Shown here in pieces: positions 15,995 through 24,634 of a stretch of 64,000 nt of DNA. The position numbers and the translations under genes are program-made. The DNA is from Natronospirillum sp965602035 (GTDB lineage: Bacteria; Pseudomonadota; Gammaproteobacteria; Pseudomonadales; Natronospirillaceae), in NCBI GenBank assembly GCA_965602035.1, contig OZ271919.1, forward strand, positions 1,364,001 through 1,428,000, in the 5' to 3' direction. Numbering within the stretch: the first letter of the stretch is position 1; each line of letters begins with the position of its first letter. Under the pieces are notes generated by a model. It did no database searches and was not told where the DNA came from. It worked only from the letters and a program-made list of their open reading frames with translations.

Positions 15995-17884
15995 TCAGTT
16001 CAGGATGTTGCGGTCTTGGAGGAGTTTGACGATCTGCATCACGCTTTCTTCCAGGCTGACTTTGCTGGCATCTATGCGAATATCCGGGTCCTCCGGTTCT
16101 TCATAGGGCGATGAGATGCCGGTGAAGTTGGTGATCTGCCCTGCCCTCGCTTTTTTGTAGAGGCCTTTCGGGTCGCGTTCTTCGCAGACTTCCAGCGGTG
16201 TCGAGACGTGGATTTCCACGAATTCCCCCGGTTCGAGCATCTGGCGCACCAGCTGGCGTTCGCGCCGGAATGGGGAGATGAACGAGGCGAAGACGATCAG
16301 GCCGGCGTCGACCATGAGTTTGCCCACTTCCCCCACTCTGCGGATGTTTTCCACTCGGTCGCGCTCGCTGAAGCCCAGGTCGTTGCAGAGGCCGTGGCGC
16401 ACGTTGTCGCCATCGAGTGAGTAGGTGCGATAGCCCATGCCGAAAAGCTGTTTTTCCAGCGCGTCGGCGAGCGTGGATTTACCCGACCCCGACAGCCCGG
16501 TAAGCCACAGCATGGTGGGTTTCTGGTGGTTGCGGTCGGAGCGCGCGGTTTTGTTGACCTCCATGCGGTGCCAGACCACGTTGTTATCGGCGAGCGGCTG
16601 TTCGATCATGCCCGCGCCTACGGTGACGTTGCTGAGCTGATCGATGAAGATGAAGTTGCCGGTACCGAGCAGTTCGCGGTATTTGTCGAACGGTACGGGT
16701 GCCGACAGTTCAACCTGCACACGCGCAATGCCGTTGAGGGGCACCGAATCGGTGTCGCGGGTTGCCAGCGTGTTCACATCGATCTGATGCACCACTTTTG
16801 TGACCCGGCCGCGCACGTACTGGTTCATCATCTTGATGTCGTAACGTTTGCCGATTTCCAGCGGGTCATCGTGCATCCACACGACGTGGGCTTCGAAGTT
16901 GCGGCCCAGGTGCAGGCCGGATTCCGGTGTGGTGATCACACTGCCGCGCGACACGTCCACCTCGTCTTCGAGCGTGACGGTCACGGCATCGCCGGGGCGC
17001 GCGTACTCCGCTTCGCCTTCCCAGGTGACCAGGCTTTTCACCCGGCTGGTGGTATCACCCGGCACCACCTTGATGGCCTGGCCCGGTGTGAGAATGCCGG
17101 ATTTCAGGGTGCCGCAGAAGCCGCGGAAATCGAGGTTCGGGCGGTTCACATACTGAATGGGCAGGCGCAGGTGCTCGAAGTCTTCGTCATCCGTGAGTTC
17201 CACATTTTCCAGCAATTCGAGCAGGGTCGGCCCGCTGTACCAGGGCGTTTTATCGCTCCGGCCGGCCACGTTGTCGCCATCGAGTGCCGACACCGGGAGA
17301 AAGTGCATGCTGGGGTTACCATGCAACTGGCCGGAGAAGGCGGTGTAGTCTTCAACGATCTCATTGAAGCGGTCTTCGCTGAAGTCGACCAGATCCATCT
17401 TGTTGACCGCAATCGCCAGGTGCTGAATGCCCAGAAGTGAGCAGATGTAACTGTGGCGTTTGGTCTGGGTGAGCACGCCGTGACGGGCGTCGATGAGAAT
17501 CACCGCCAGCTTGGCGGTAGAGGCACCCGTCGCCATGTTGCGGGTGTACTGCTCGTGCCCCGGGGTATCCGCAATAATGAACTTGCGCTTGTCGGTGGAG
17601 AAATACCGGTAGGCGACATCAATGGTGATGCCCTGCTCGCGTTCACTGGCCAGGCCGTCCACCAGCAACGCCAGGTCGACATCGCCACCGCGGGTGCCGG
17701 ACGTCTTGCTGTCGCGCTCGATGGCATTGAGCTGGTCTTCGTAGATCATCTGGGTGTCGTGCAGCAACCGGCCGATGAGGGTGGATTTGCCGTCGTCGAC
17801 GCTGCCGCAGGTGATGAAGCGCAGCAGTTGTTTGCGTTCGTGTTGGGCGAGGTATTCCTCGATGTTGGTGATTTCTTCGATCAT
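15995..17884 (-). CDS. cysNC: Bifunctional sulfate adenylyltransferase GTPase subunit / APS kinase
   Basis: 629 residues from ATG 17884 (MIEEITNIEEYLAQHERKQL). The CysN part (about 1-440) has GTPase motifs GSVDDGKSTLIGRLL, DTPGHEQYTRN and NKMDLVD. The APS kinase (CysC) part (about 455-629) has the P-loop GLSGSGKSTLADAL and DGDNVRHGLC. It pairs with CysD to make APS at the cost of GTP and then phosphorylates APS to PAPS, feeding the CysH reductase encoded at 21200. The in-frame codons upstream of 17884 come from repeat sequence and are not included. Confidence 0.95.
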   Translation of the reverse strand: MIEEITNIEEYLAQHERKQLLRFITCGSVDDGKSTLIGRLLHDTQMIYEDQLNAIERDSKTSGTRGGDVDLALLVDGLASEREQGITIDVAYRYFSTDKRKFIIADTPGHEQYTRNMATGASTAKLAVILIDARHGVLTQTKRHSYICSLLGIQHLAIAVNKMDLVDFSEDRFNEIVEDYTAFSGQLHGNPSMHFLPVSALDGDNVAGRSDKTPWYSGPTLLELLENVELTDDEDFEHLRLPIQYVNRPNLDFRGFCGTLKSGILTPGQAIKVVPGDTTSRVKSLVTWEGEAEYARPGDAVTVTLEDEVDVSRGSVITTPESGLHLGRNFEAHVVWMHDDPLEIGKRYDIKMMNQYVRGRVTKVVHQIDVNTLATRDTDSVPLNGIARVQVELSAPVPFDKYRELLGTGNFIFIDQLSNVTVGAGMIEQPLADNNVVWHRMEVNKTARSDRNHQKPTMLWLTGLSGSGKSTLADALEKQLFGMGYRTYSLDGDNVRHGLCNDLGFSERDRVENIRRVGEVGKLMVDAGLIVFASFISPFRRERQLVRQMLEPGEFVEIHVSTPLEVCEERDPKGLYKKARAGQITNFTGISSPYEEPEDPDIRIDASKVSLEESVMQIVKLLQDRNILN

Positions 17885-17908
17885 TTTAACGTGCCTGTTT
17901 GTTTTCTT

Positions 17909-18068
17909 AAGTCGAAAGACCGCCGGCTGCGCCGGCTGAAAGTCGAAAGCTGAAAGACCGTTCGCGGAGCTCACTCAAAGTCGAAAGTTTTATTAGGGCT
18001 ACTTTGAGGCCGGAGGCGGATCTTTGAACGAGCGCCAGCGAGTGGTCTTTCAGGCCGAAGGCCGGTCT
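17909..18068. repeat. Intergenic repeat family B, copy 3
   Basis: Fills the gap between cysD and cysNC within the operon. It contains AAGTCGAAAG, GCCGGCTGCGCCGGCT, TCAAAGTCGAAAGTTTTATT, AGGGCTACTTTGAGGCCGGA and a GGCCGAAGGCC hairpin. The blocks match 11521-11610 and the 11997-12105 copy in altered order. Confidence 0.7.
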
Positions 18069-18080
18069 TTCGACTGTTCA

Positions 18081-19004
18081 TCAGAAGTAGCCTTCGCGTT
18101 TCTTTTTCTCCATAGAGGCCGCTGCGTCGTGGTCGATGGCGCGGCCGGAGCGTTCGGAGGTTTTGGCGAGCAGCATTTCCCGGATGATGGCGGGCAAGGT
18201 GTCCGCGTTGCTTTCGATGCCGCCGGTGAGCGGGTAGCAGCCGAGGGTGCGGAAGCGGACGCTGCGTTCTTCGAGTACTTCACCCTCTCTGAGTTGCAGG
18301 CGGTCGTCGTCTTTCATGATGAGCATGCCGTCGCGTTCGACCACGGGGCGTTTTTTGGCGAAGTACAGCGGCACAATGGCGATGTTTTCCTGATAGATGT
18401 ACTGCCAGATGTCGAGTTCCGTCCAGTTGGAGAGGGGGAACACGCGGATGCTTTCGCCCTGCTGGATGCGGCCGTTGTAGATGTCCCAGAGTTCGGGGCG
18501 CTGGTTTTTCGGGTCCCAGCGGTGGTGGCTGTCGCGGAAGGAATACACGCGTTCTTTCGCGCGGGATTTTTCTTCGTCGCGCCGGGCACCGCCGAACGCG
18601 GCGTCGAACTTGTATTTGCTGAGCGCCTGCTTGAGCGCTTCGGTTTTCATGATGTCGGTGTATTTGGAGCCGTGGTCGAACGGGTTAATGCCCTGCGACT
18701 TGGCTTCCTGGTTGGTGTGCACAATGAGGTCCATGCCGGCTTCCTGCGCCATCTGGTCGCGAAAGCGGATCATCTCCCTGAACTTCCACGTGGTGTCGAT
18801 GTGCAGCAGCGGAAACGGCGGCTTGCCCGGGTGGAACGCCTTGCGCGCCAGGTGCAGCATGACCGACGAATCCTTGCCGATGGAGTACATCATTACCGGG
18901 TTGTCGAATTCGGCGGCCACCTCCCGGATGATGTGGATGGCCTCGGCCTCCAGTTGTTTCAGGTGCGTGCGGGGGACGCGGGCCTGTTCGGCGATGTCGT
19001 TCAT
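18081..19004 (-). CDS. cysD: Sulfate adenylyltransferase subunit 2
   Basis: 307 residues. PP-loop ATP pyrophosphatase-type adenylyltransferase with YSIGKDSSVMLHLARKAF (about 40-58), HIDTTWKFREMI, GARRDEEKSRAKERVYSFRD and SNWTELDIWQYI, matching CysD throughout. It forms the ATP sulfurylase with CysN. It starts the cysD-cysNC pair; about 200 bp of repeat separates the two genes, unusual for an operon normally tightly spaced. Confidence 0.96.
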   Translation of the reverse strand: MNDIAEQARVPRTHLKQLEAEAIHIIREVAAEFDNPVMMYSIGKDSSVMLHLARKAFHPGKPPFPLLHIDTTWKFREMIRFRDQMAQEAGMDLIVHTNQEAKSQGINPFDHGSKYTDIMKTEALKQALSKYKFDAAFGGARRDEEKSRAKERVYSFRDSHHRWDPKNQRPELWDIYNGRIQQGESIRVFPLSNWTELDIWQYIYQENIAIVPLYFAKKRPVVERDGMLIMKDDDRLQLREGEVLEERSVRFRTLGCYPLTGGIESNADTLPAIIREMLLAKTSERSGRAIDHDAAASMEKKKREGYF

Positions 19005-19038
19005 GGGTTTACTCCTGCTATCAAATTCATGTTTTGCT

Positions 19039-19305
19039 GCCCACGGAATCTATTTGTTCTGCCGTGGAATCCATTTGTTCTGCCACGGAATCCGCTTTTT
19101 GGGGCCACGGAAACCACGGAAGAACACGGAAATTTTGTTTCTGAATAGGTTGGCGTGCTTAGCTCTTCGGAGCGAAGGGCAAATCATTTCGGCCTGGCTT
19201 TGATTCATCCTATTCTATTGCTTTCTTTCCGTGTTTTTCCGTGGATTCCGTGGCAAAAATCGACCATGGTTTCCGTGGCAGAAATCAACCGTGGTTTCCG
19301 TGGCC
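19039..19305. repeat. Cluster of family-A end fragments around MITE copy 2
   Basis: The 308-bp gap between cysD and the SLC13 permease holds short repeated ends (CCACGGAATC / TTCCGTGGC motifs at about 19041, 19062, 19082, 19275 and 19300) on both sides of a full 151-bp element. No gene seen. The pattern suggests nested or serial insertions. Confidence 0.65.
19104..19254 (-). repeat. 151-bp MITE-like element (family A), copy 2
   Basis: Starts GCCACGGAAACCACGG and ends CCGTGGATTCCGTGGC, exactly 151 bp. The interior is in the opposite orientation to the other copies (GAATAGGTTGGCGTGCTTAG corresponds to the complement of the CTAAACACGCTAACCTATTC segment elsewhere). It lies between cysD and the SLC13 permease. 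Confidence 0.85.
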
Positions 19306-19312
19306 AATAAAT

Positions 19313-21079
19313 CTAAAAACTCCATATCTGCGGTATCAGCAGCACCGCCGTTGTGCCTGTGATGAGGCTGAGCGGTGCGCCGACGCGGAAATAGTCGGTG
19401 AATCGGTAACCGCCGGGGCCGTAGACCATCAGGTTGGTCTGGTAGCCCAGCGGAGTCATGAAACTGGCGGACGCGGCAAACATGATAGCAATCGCATATG
19501 GCAAAACGTTGACACCCAGTTGTTCGGCGAGTGCGCTGGCGATGGGGAACATGAGCACGGCGGCGGCGTTGTTGGTAATGGCTTCGGTAAAGGCCACGGT
19601 TATCACATAGACCAGGGCGAGTGCCACCCAGGGGCCGATGGTGCCGGTGGCGAGCAGTGTGCCGGCCAGCGTGGAGGCGGCGCCGGTTTCGGCCATGGCG
19701 GTGCCGAGGGCGAAGGAAGCGGCAATGACCACGAGCACGGAGAGATCGATGGCGCGGCGTGCCTTGGTGGCGGTCACGCAACGCGTGGCAAGCATACCCC
19801 CAGCGGCGAGCAGGGCGGCTTCAAGAATCGACAGGAAACCGGTGGCGGCGGCCAGCACCAGGCCGGCGAGAAGGCCCAGCGCAATGGGGGCTTTGCGGAA
19901 ATCCGGGGGCGTGGAGTCGTTCAGGGCGCTGACCAGCAGGAAGTCGCGCCGGTAGCGGTACTGGTCCACGAAGCTGGTGCCGGCTTCCAGCAACAGGGTG
20001 TCGCCGACCTGAAAGCGGATTTCGCCCAGTTTGCCGGGCACGCGCTGGCCACCGCGGGACACCGAGAGAATCACGGCACGGAACCGGGTGCGAAAACGCG
20101 AATCGCGGATGGTTTCTCCGAGTGCCGGGAATTCCGGGCCGACGACCACTTCCACCAGTTGGCGTTGGTGATGGTCAATGCCGAGTTTGCGGTGCTCGCC
20201 GTTGCCGGCCAGCAGGCCATTGATGGTGCGCAGTTCGCGGGCGCCTTCGGGGGCACCGATAAACATGAGCCGGTCGCCGCTTTCGAGCGGTGTGTCGGGC
20301 GAGACTTCCGGCAGCGGCTGCCCATTGCGTTCCACATCCGCCAGGTAGCTGAACTGAAGGTGACGCAGCCCAGCCTGGGCGACGGTGCGCCCGGCAATGG
20401 GGCCATTGGGCACCACCTGCATTTCCACACTGTATTCACGGGCCTGGCTGAGCTGCTCGAACACGCCTTCGCGCTCGGGCAACAGCCGGCTGCCGCCAAT
20501 GATCAGGTAGGCCCCACCGAGCACCAGCACGGGTACGCCGACCCAGACAAGATCAAACAGGCCGAGCGCGATGCCGAATTCTGCCTGCAGCAGGCCGTCG
20601 ACCACGAGATTGGTGCTGGTGCCGATCAGCGTGAGCGTGCCGCCCATGATCGCCGCGTAGCTGAGCACGATGAGCAGTTTTGAGGCCGGAATACGGATGC
20701 GCTGGCTCCAGTCCTGCACTGCGGGAATCAGCATGGCGACCACGGCGGTGTTGTTCATGAACGCGCTGAGCAGAGACGTAGGTACCAGGAGGCGCGCATG
20801 GGCGCCGCGCACGGTATTGGGCTGGCCGAGCAGGCGATTGGCAAGAAACTGCACGGCGCCGGTTTCACGCAGGCCGGCGGCCACGACATAGAGCAAGGCA
20901 ATGGTGATGACCCCCGTGTTGGCGAAGCCCGCGAGCGCTTCCGCCGGGGTGAGAATGTTGAACACCACGAGGAAAGCCAGCGCGCTCATAAGCACCACAT
21001 CGGCGCTGATCCGGGTGAGGATCAGCGTGGCGAGTACGCCGATGATGGCGAGAGCCGTGAGTGTGGCGTCCGTGGTCAT
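19313..21079 (-). CDS. SLC13-family permease with two TrkA-C domains
   Basis: 588 residues. N-terminal membrane bundle (about 1-200) with the family-type sequence GTSTNLVVDG, a soluble insertion with two RCK_C/TrkA-C domains (about 205-290 and 300-380), and a C-terminal membrane bundle ending TPLGYQTNLMVYGPGGYRFT and IPQIWSF. The SLC13/DASS family moves sulfate, phosphate or dicarboxylates, often with sodium. Its place between cysH and cysD strongly suggests sulfate uptake for assimilation. Direct evidence for the substrate is absent. Confidence 0.85.
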   Translation of the reverse strand: MTTDATLTALAIIGVLATLILTRISADVVLMSALAFLVVFNILTPAEALAGFANTGVITIALLYVVAAGLRETGAVQFLANRLLGQPNTVRGAHARLLVPTSLLSAFMNNTAVVAMLIPAVQDWSQRIRIPASKLLIVLSYAAIMGGTLTLIGTSTNLVVDGLLQAEFGIALGLFDLVWVGVPVLVLGGAYLIIGGSRLLPEREGVFEQLSQAREYSVEMQVVPNGPIAGRTVAQAGLRHLQFSYLADVERNGQPLPEVSPDTPLESGDRLMFIGAPEGARELRTINGLLAGNGEHRKLGIDHHQRQLVEVVVGPEFPALGETIRDSRFRTRFRAVILSVSRGGQRVPGKLGEIRFQVGDTLLLEAGTSFVDQYRYRRDFLLVSALNDSTPPDFRKAPIALGLLAGLVLAAATGFLSILEAALLAAGGMLATRCVTATKARRAIDLSVLVVIAASFALGTAMAETGAASTLAGTLLATGTIGPWVALALVYVITVAFTEAITNNAAAVLMFPIASALAEQLGVNVLPYAIAIMFAASASFMTPLGYQTNLMVYGPGGYRFTDYFRVGAPLSLITGTTAVLLIPQIWSF

Positions 21080-21199
21080 GGTTCAGGTCATGTCCAGTGG
21101 GTTTTGGAACGTCAAAATCGCGGCCTTGTAGGAGCTGCCGTTACACGGCGTCCGAAGGCTGCGATTCGTATCGTCGTTTATCGCGGCGTGCCGCCGCTC

Positions 21200-21898
21200 T
21201 TACAGATGCAGGCCGCACTCGCGCTTGAGGCCGAAGAAGCGGGTTTCTTCCTCGGTCATGTCGGCGGTGAGCGGGCGGCTGGTGTGCCAGTCACCGACCG
21301 AGACATAGCCTTCATCCCACAGAGGGTGGTACGGGAGTTCGTGTTTCACAAGGTACTGATGAATGTCGCGGTTGCTCCAGTCGATGAGCGGGTAGACTTT
21401 GAACAGGCCGTCCTTGCGCTGCTCCACCGCTGCACGGTTGGCTCGGGAAGACGATTGCTCGCGGCGCAGGCCGGCGAACCAGGTGCGCACATCGAGTTCG
21501 CGCAGCGCGGTTTCCATAGGGTCAACCTTCATGAGCTGGTTGTACTGCTCGATGCCGTCCACACCCTGCTCCCAGAGCTTGCCGAAGGTGGCTTCGAGGC
21601 GTGCCGGGGTCCATTCCGGTGAAAACACATGCAGGTTGAGGCCGAGCTGCTCGGTGAGCTGGTTGGCAAAGGCGTAGGTTTCGGGAAACAGGTAGCCGGT
21701 GTCGACAAAGATCACGGGCAGATCCGGACGAATGCGCGTGGCCATGTGCAGCAGTACCGCCGACTGAATGCCGAAGCTGGAGGTGATGGCGGCATTGGCG
21801 GGCAGGCGTTCCAGCGCCCACTGAATGCGGTTTTCCGCGCTCAGGGATTCTACAGTGTCTGCTGCAGATTTCTGATAATCTGCCAGATTGAGTGTCAC
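21200..21898 (-). CDS. cysH: Phosphoadenylyl-sulfate (PAPS) reductase
   Basis: 232 residues, reducing PAPS to sulfite with thioredoxin. It shows TSSFGIQSAVLLHMA (PP-loop-like), FVDTGYLFPETYAF, WFAGLRREQSSSRA and the C-terminal ECGLHL that carries the catalytic cysteine. The extra Cys pairs of Fe-S APS reductases are not seen, consistent with a PAPS-specific enzyme and with the presence of APS kinase in CysNC. It is probably the first gene of cysH-permease-cysD-cysNC; the upstream 21899-22020 AT-rich stretch is the likely promoter. Confidence 0.94.
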   Translation of the reverse strand: MTLNLADYQKSAADTVESLSAENRIQWALERLPANAAITSSFGIQSAVLLHMATRIRPDLPVIFVDTGYLFPETYAFANQLTEQLGLNLHVFSPEWTPARLEATFGKLWEQGVDGIEQYNQLMKVDPMETALRELDVRTWFAGLRREQSSSRANRAAVEQRKDGLFKVYPLIDWSNRDIHQYLVKHELPYHPLWDEGYVSVGDWHTSRPLTADMTEEETRFFGLKRECGLHL

Positions 21899-22019
21899 AG
21901 GTTGTTTCCTTCTGCCTATGCGGTAATTGCAGGGAAGACTACCGGGCGATTGTTAGTACGTAAAATACGAAAAAACCATTATTTTATGCGTTTTTGTTTT
22001 AAAGGCATAAACAGAGCGT

Positions 22020-22152
22020 ATCTGTAGGAGCTGCGGAACGCTGCGATTCGGTATGAGGCTCGTTCAGGCTAGTTGTAGGAGCTGCAATTACATTGCGTCC
22101 GAAGGCTGCGATTCGCGCCCAAGACGCCGTGTAACGGGTCGCTCCTACGCGC
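22020..22152. repeat. REP units upstream of PhnB-like gene
   Basis: Three degenerate REP units (GTAGGAGCTGCGGAACGCTG, GTAGGAGCTGCAATTACATT and GACGCCGTGTAACGGGTCGC) between the divergent cysH and PhnB-like genes. Confidence 0.7.
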
Positions 22153-22165
22153 GGGAGAATAGACA

Positions 22166-23053
22166 ATGAATTTCAGTTTCTGCTTGTGGTTTGATGGCGC
22201 CGCTGAAGAGGCGGCCGAGTTCTACACCGGGCTGTTCCCGGATTCGGCATTAGGCGATCGATCGTATTACACCGGTGCGGGCGAAGAGATTCACGGGCAG
22301 CCGGCGGGCAAGCTGATGACGGTGAATTTCACGCTCGCCGGCCTTGATTTCATCGGGCTGGATGGCGGGCCGGCGTTCAGGCCCACGCCGTCGCTGTCGT
22401 TCTTTGTGTTCTGTGATTCCGATGCCGAGATGGATCGCTACTGGGCGGCGCTCAGTGACGGCGGTACGGTATTGATGCCGCTGCAGGCGTATGATTTCTC
22501 CCCGCGTTATGGCTGGGTGCAGGACCGCTACGGTTTCAGCTGGCAGTTGATGCCGCGGGGTGAAGGGCTTGATCAGACGATCATGCCATCGTTTCTGTTC
22601 ACGGGCGACAATTACGGTTCTGTGCGCGAGGCCATTGCTTTCTATACCATGGTGTTCCCACACAGTGAGGTTCACTCGGTGTCGCCCTACGGCTCCGGCC
22701 AGGAGCACGACCGGGAAGATGCCGTGGCGTACGCGGATTTCGACCTGAACGGGCTGCGGTTTGCGGCCATGGAAAGCGGCTTCGATCACCAGTTTACGTT
22801 TAACGAGGCGGTGTCGATTGTGGTGCGTTGCCCGGAGCAGGCAACGGTGGATAGCCTGTGGCAGGTGCTGAGCCACAACCCGGAGGCCGAGCAGTGCGGC
22901 TGGCTGAAGGACCGCTATGGGGTGAGCTGGCAGGTGGTGCCGGAGCGGTTGTATGAGCTGCTGCAGGACCCGGACCCCGAGCGGGTGAAGCGGGTGACGG
23001 AGGCGTTGCTGGAGATGAAGAAGTTGGATATTGAGGTGTTGGAGCGCGTGTAG
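22166..23053 (+). CDS. Tandem PhnB-like (VOC superfamily) protein
   Basis: 295 residues with two PhnB/3-dmu-9_3-mt domains in tandem: about 1-135 (NFSFCLWFDGAAEEAAEFYT, then YGWVQDRYGFSWQLMP) and about 145-275 (PSFLFTGDNYGSVREAIAFY, then CGWLKDRYGVSWQVVPE). The fold is the glyoxalase/bleomycin-resistance betaalphabeta fold. Members were named after the demethylubiquinone methyltransferase by mistake; the reaction is unknown. A single gene flanked by REP elements. Confidence 0.85.
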   Translation: MNFSFCLWFDGAAEEAAEFYTGLFPDSALGDRSYYTGAGEEIHGQPAGKLMTVNFTLAGLDFIGLDGGPAFRPTPSLSFFVFCDSDAEMDRYWAALSDGGTVLMPLQAYDFSPRYGWVQDRYGFSWQLMPRGEGLDQTIMPSFLFTGDNYGSVREAIAFYTMVFPHSEVHSVSPYGSGQEHDREDAVAYADFDLNGLRFAAMESGFDHQFTFNEAVSIVVRCPEQATVDSLWQVLSHNPEAEQCGWLKDRYGVSWQVVPERLYELLQDPDPERVKRVTEALLEMKKLDIEVLERV

Positions 23054-23175
23054 GAGCTGCGGAACGCTGCGATTCGGGTTGTGGCTGTTTTATCGCACCC
23101 AAGACGCCGTGTAACGGGACGCCCCTGCACGTAGGAGCTGCCGAAGGCTGCGAATGAATATTGCTGTGAAGGAGC

Positions 23176-23997
23176 ATGGGTTTGGAGTTTGTGGTGTTGA
23201 TGATTCTGGCGCTGCTGGCGACCGGTGTGGTAGCGGGGTTGATGGCCGGGTTGCTAGGAGTTGGTGGTGGCCTGGTGATTGTGCCGGTGCTGTATTACCT
23301 GTTCGGAGCGCTGGAGATCGACGAGGCCGTAAAAATGCATGTGGCCGTGGGCACCTCGCTGGCCACCATTATTGTGACGTCCATCCGTTCGGCCCGGGCG
23401 CACCATGGGCGGGGCAATCTCGACGAGGGGATTCTGCGGGGGCTGATCCCCGGGGTGGTACTCGGGGTGCTGGTGGGTTCGGTAACCAGTGCGTTTGTCT
23501 CGGGGGCCACTTTGCAGATTGTGTTCGGCTCCATTGCGCTGCTCGTGAGCCTGAACATGGCACGCACCACGCCCTGGTTCACCCTGGGCTCTCTGTTTCC
23601 CGCCGGCAATGTGCGCCATGCCATCGGCTCTGTGGTCGGCTTTTTCTCAACGCTGATGGGCATCGGTGGCGCCACCATGAGTGTGCCGGTGATGTCGGCC
23701 TACCAGGTGCCCATGCACCGGGCCGTGGGCACCTCGGCCGCAATCGGGCTGGTGATAGCGGTGCCCGGTACGATCGGCTTCATCATCAGCGGCCTTAGTG
23801 TGCCGAATCGGCCGCCGTTTTCCCTCGGTTATGTCAACCTCGCGGGGTTTGCGCTGATCGTGCCAATGACCATTCTGCTCGCACCGGTCGGGGCCGCACT
23901 GGCGCAGCGGTTGAGCACGGTGTGGCTTCGACGGGTGTTTGCGGTGTTTCTGGCGTTTACGTCGGTGAGGATGTTTGCATCGGTAATTCTGGGTTGA
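23176..23997 (+). CDS. TauE/SafE-family sulfite/organosulfonate exporter
   Basis: 273 residues, about eight membrane helices. The N-terminal repeat has GLLGVGGGLVIVPVLYYLF and the C-terminal repeat has FFSTLMGIGGATMSVPVMSA, the paired glycine-rich motifs of the family. It probably exports sulfite or a related anion. Its location just beyond the sulfate-assimilation genes makes sulfite relief plausible, though it is on the opposite strand and separated by the PhnB-like gene. Confidence 0.85.
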   Translation: MGLEFVVLMILALLATGVVAGLMAGLLGVGGGLVIVPVLYYLFGALEIDEAVKMHVAVGTSLATIIVTSIRSARAHHGRGNLDEGILRGLIPGVVLGVLVGSVTSAFVSGATLQIVFGSIALLVSLNMARTTPWFTLGSLFPAGNVRHAIGSVVGFFSTLMGIGGATMSVPVMSAYQVPMHRAVGTSAAIGLVIAVPGTIGFIISGLSVPNRPPFSLGYVNLAGFALIVPMTILLAPVGAALAQRLSTVWLRRVFAVFLAFTSVRMFASVILG

Positions 23998-24038
23998 GGT
24001 AAAGCTGATTCTTGCCACGGAATCCAGGGTTGATTCTT

Positions 24039-24189
24039 GCCACTGAATCCACGGAAAGACACGGAAAAAGAGCAATAGACTCGGGCGGGCCAAAGCTAGG
24101 CGGAACTGATTTGCCTGCGTTCCGAAAAGCTAAACACGCTAACCTATTCAACAATTATTCTTCCGTGTTTTTCCGTGGATTCCGTGGCC
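24039..24189 (+). repeat. 151-bp MITE-like element (family A), copy 3, left of hipBA
   Basis: Starts GCCACTGAATCCACGG and ends CCGTGGATTCCGTGGC. It is nearly identical to copy 4 at 25902-26052, in the same orientation. An extra end fragment (GCCACGGAATCCAGGG) lies just left at 24014. About 106 bp of AT-rich DNA separates it from hipB. Confidence 0.9.
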
Positions 24190-24248
24190 GATTAACTGGA
24201 TTGCATGGCCAGCAACCCGACAGACACTTTAGCTTGCAGGCTCAAATT

Positions 24249-24295
24249 GATTCAAATATAGTTCATATTGATTTATATTGACTTATTTTTGAATC
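24249..24295. promoter_or_regulatory. AT-rich hipBA promoter with spaced inverted repeat
   Basis: GATTCAAA at 24249-24256 and TTTGAATC at 24288-24295 form an inverted repeat directly before the hipB ATG, with TTGATT / TTGACT repeats between them. This is where HipB-type autoregulators bind. No Shine-Dalgarno sequence is obvious before the ATG at 24296. Confidence 0.45.
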
Positions 24296-24634
24296 ATGCC
24301 AAGAAGCAGAGTAAGAGCCTACTCACGTTATAGCACTGCTGCCCTTGAATTGCTGGCCAGCCAGATTCGTACTGAGCGCCTCCGGCAGAAAATCACGGTA
24401 CAGGAGCTCGCGGAGCGCGCCGGTGTCTCCAGAAGCCTGGTGCAGCGCGTGGAAAAAGGCGATCCGGGTACGGCCATCGGAGTCGTGTTTGAGCTGGCTG
24501 CGATACTGTCGATTCCTTTGTTTGAAGAGGCCCTGCCACAATTGAGCGGGCGTCTTTCCACTGCGCGCGAAACGCTCCGTTTGCTGCCCAAGGCAGCCCA
24601 TCGACCCGATACGGACGCTGACGATGATTTCTGA
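24296..24634 (+). CDS. hipB: HipB-like XRE-family antitoxin
   Basis: 112 residues. The helix-turn-helix covers about residues 22-75: LASQIRTERLRQKITVQELA, then ERAGVSRSLVQRVEKGDPG and AIGVVFELAAILSIPLFEE. It would bind its own operator and the HipA toxin. The stop overlaps the hipA start by 11 bp, the usual coupling. The upstream region is much more AT-rich than neighbours, suggesting horizontal acquisition with the module. Confidence 0.88.
   Translation: MPRSRVRAYSRYSTAALELLASQIRTERLRQKITVQELAERAGVSRSLVQRVEKGDPGTAIGVVFELAAILSIPLFEEALPQLSGRLSTARETLRLLPKAAHRPDTDADDDF

Noticed and set aside
16526..17440. 304-codon plus-strand open frame opposite cysNC
   Set aside because: Shadow of cysNC, no domain or start signal.
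18024..19148. 374-codon plus-strand open frame opposite cysD
   Set aside because: Shadow of cysD; it also runs through repeat sequences at both ends.
19241..20683. 480-codon plus-strand open frame opposite the SLC13 permease
   Set aside because: Composition is Gly/His/Gln-rich as expected for the complement of a GC-rich membrane protein gene; the minus-strand permease has clear family motifs.
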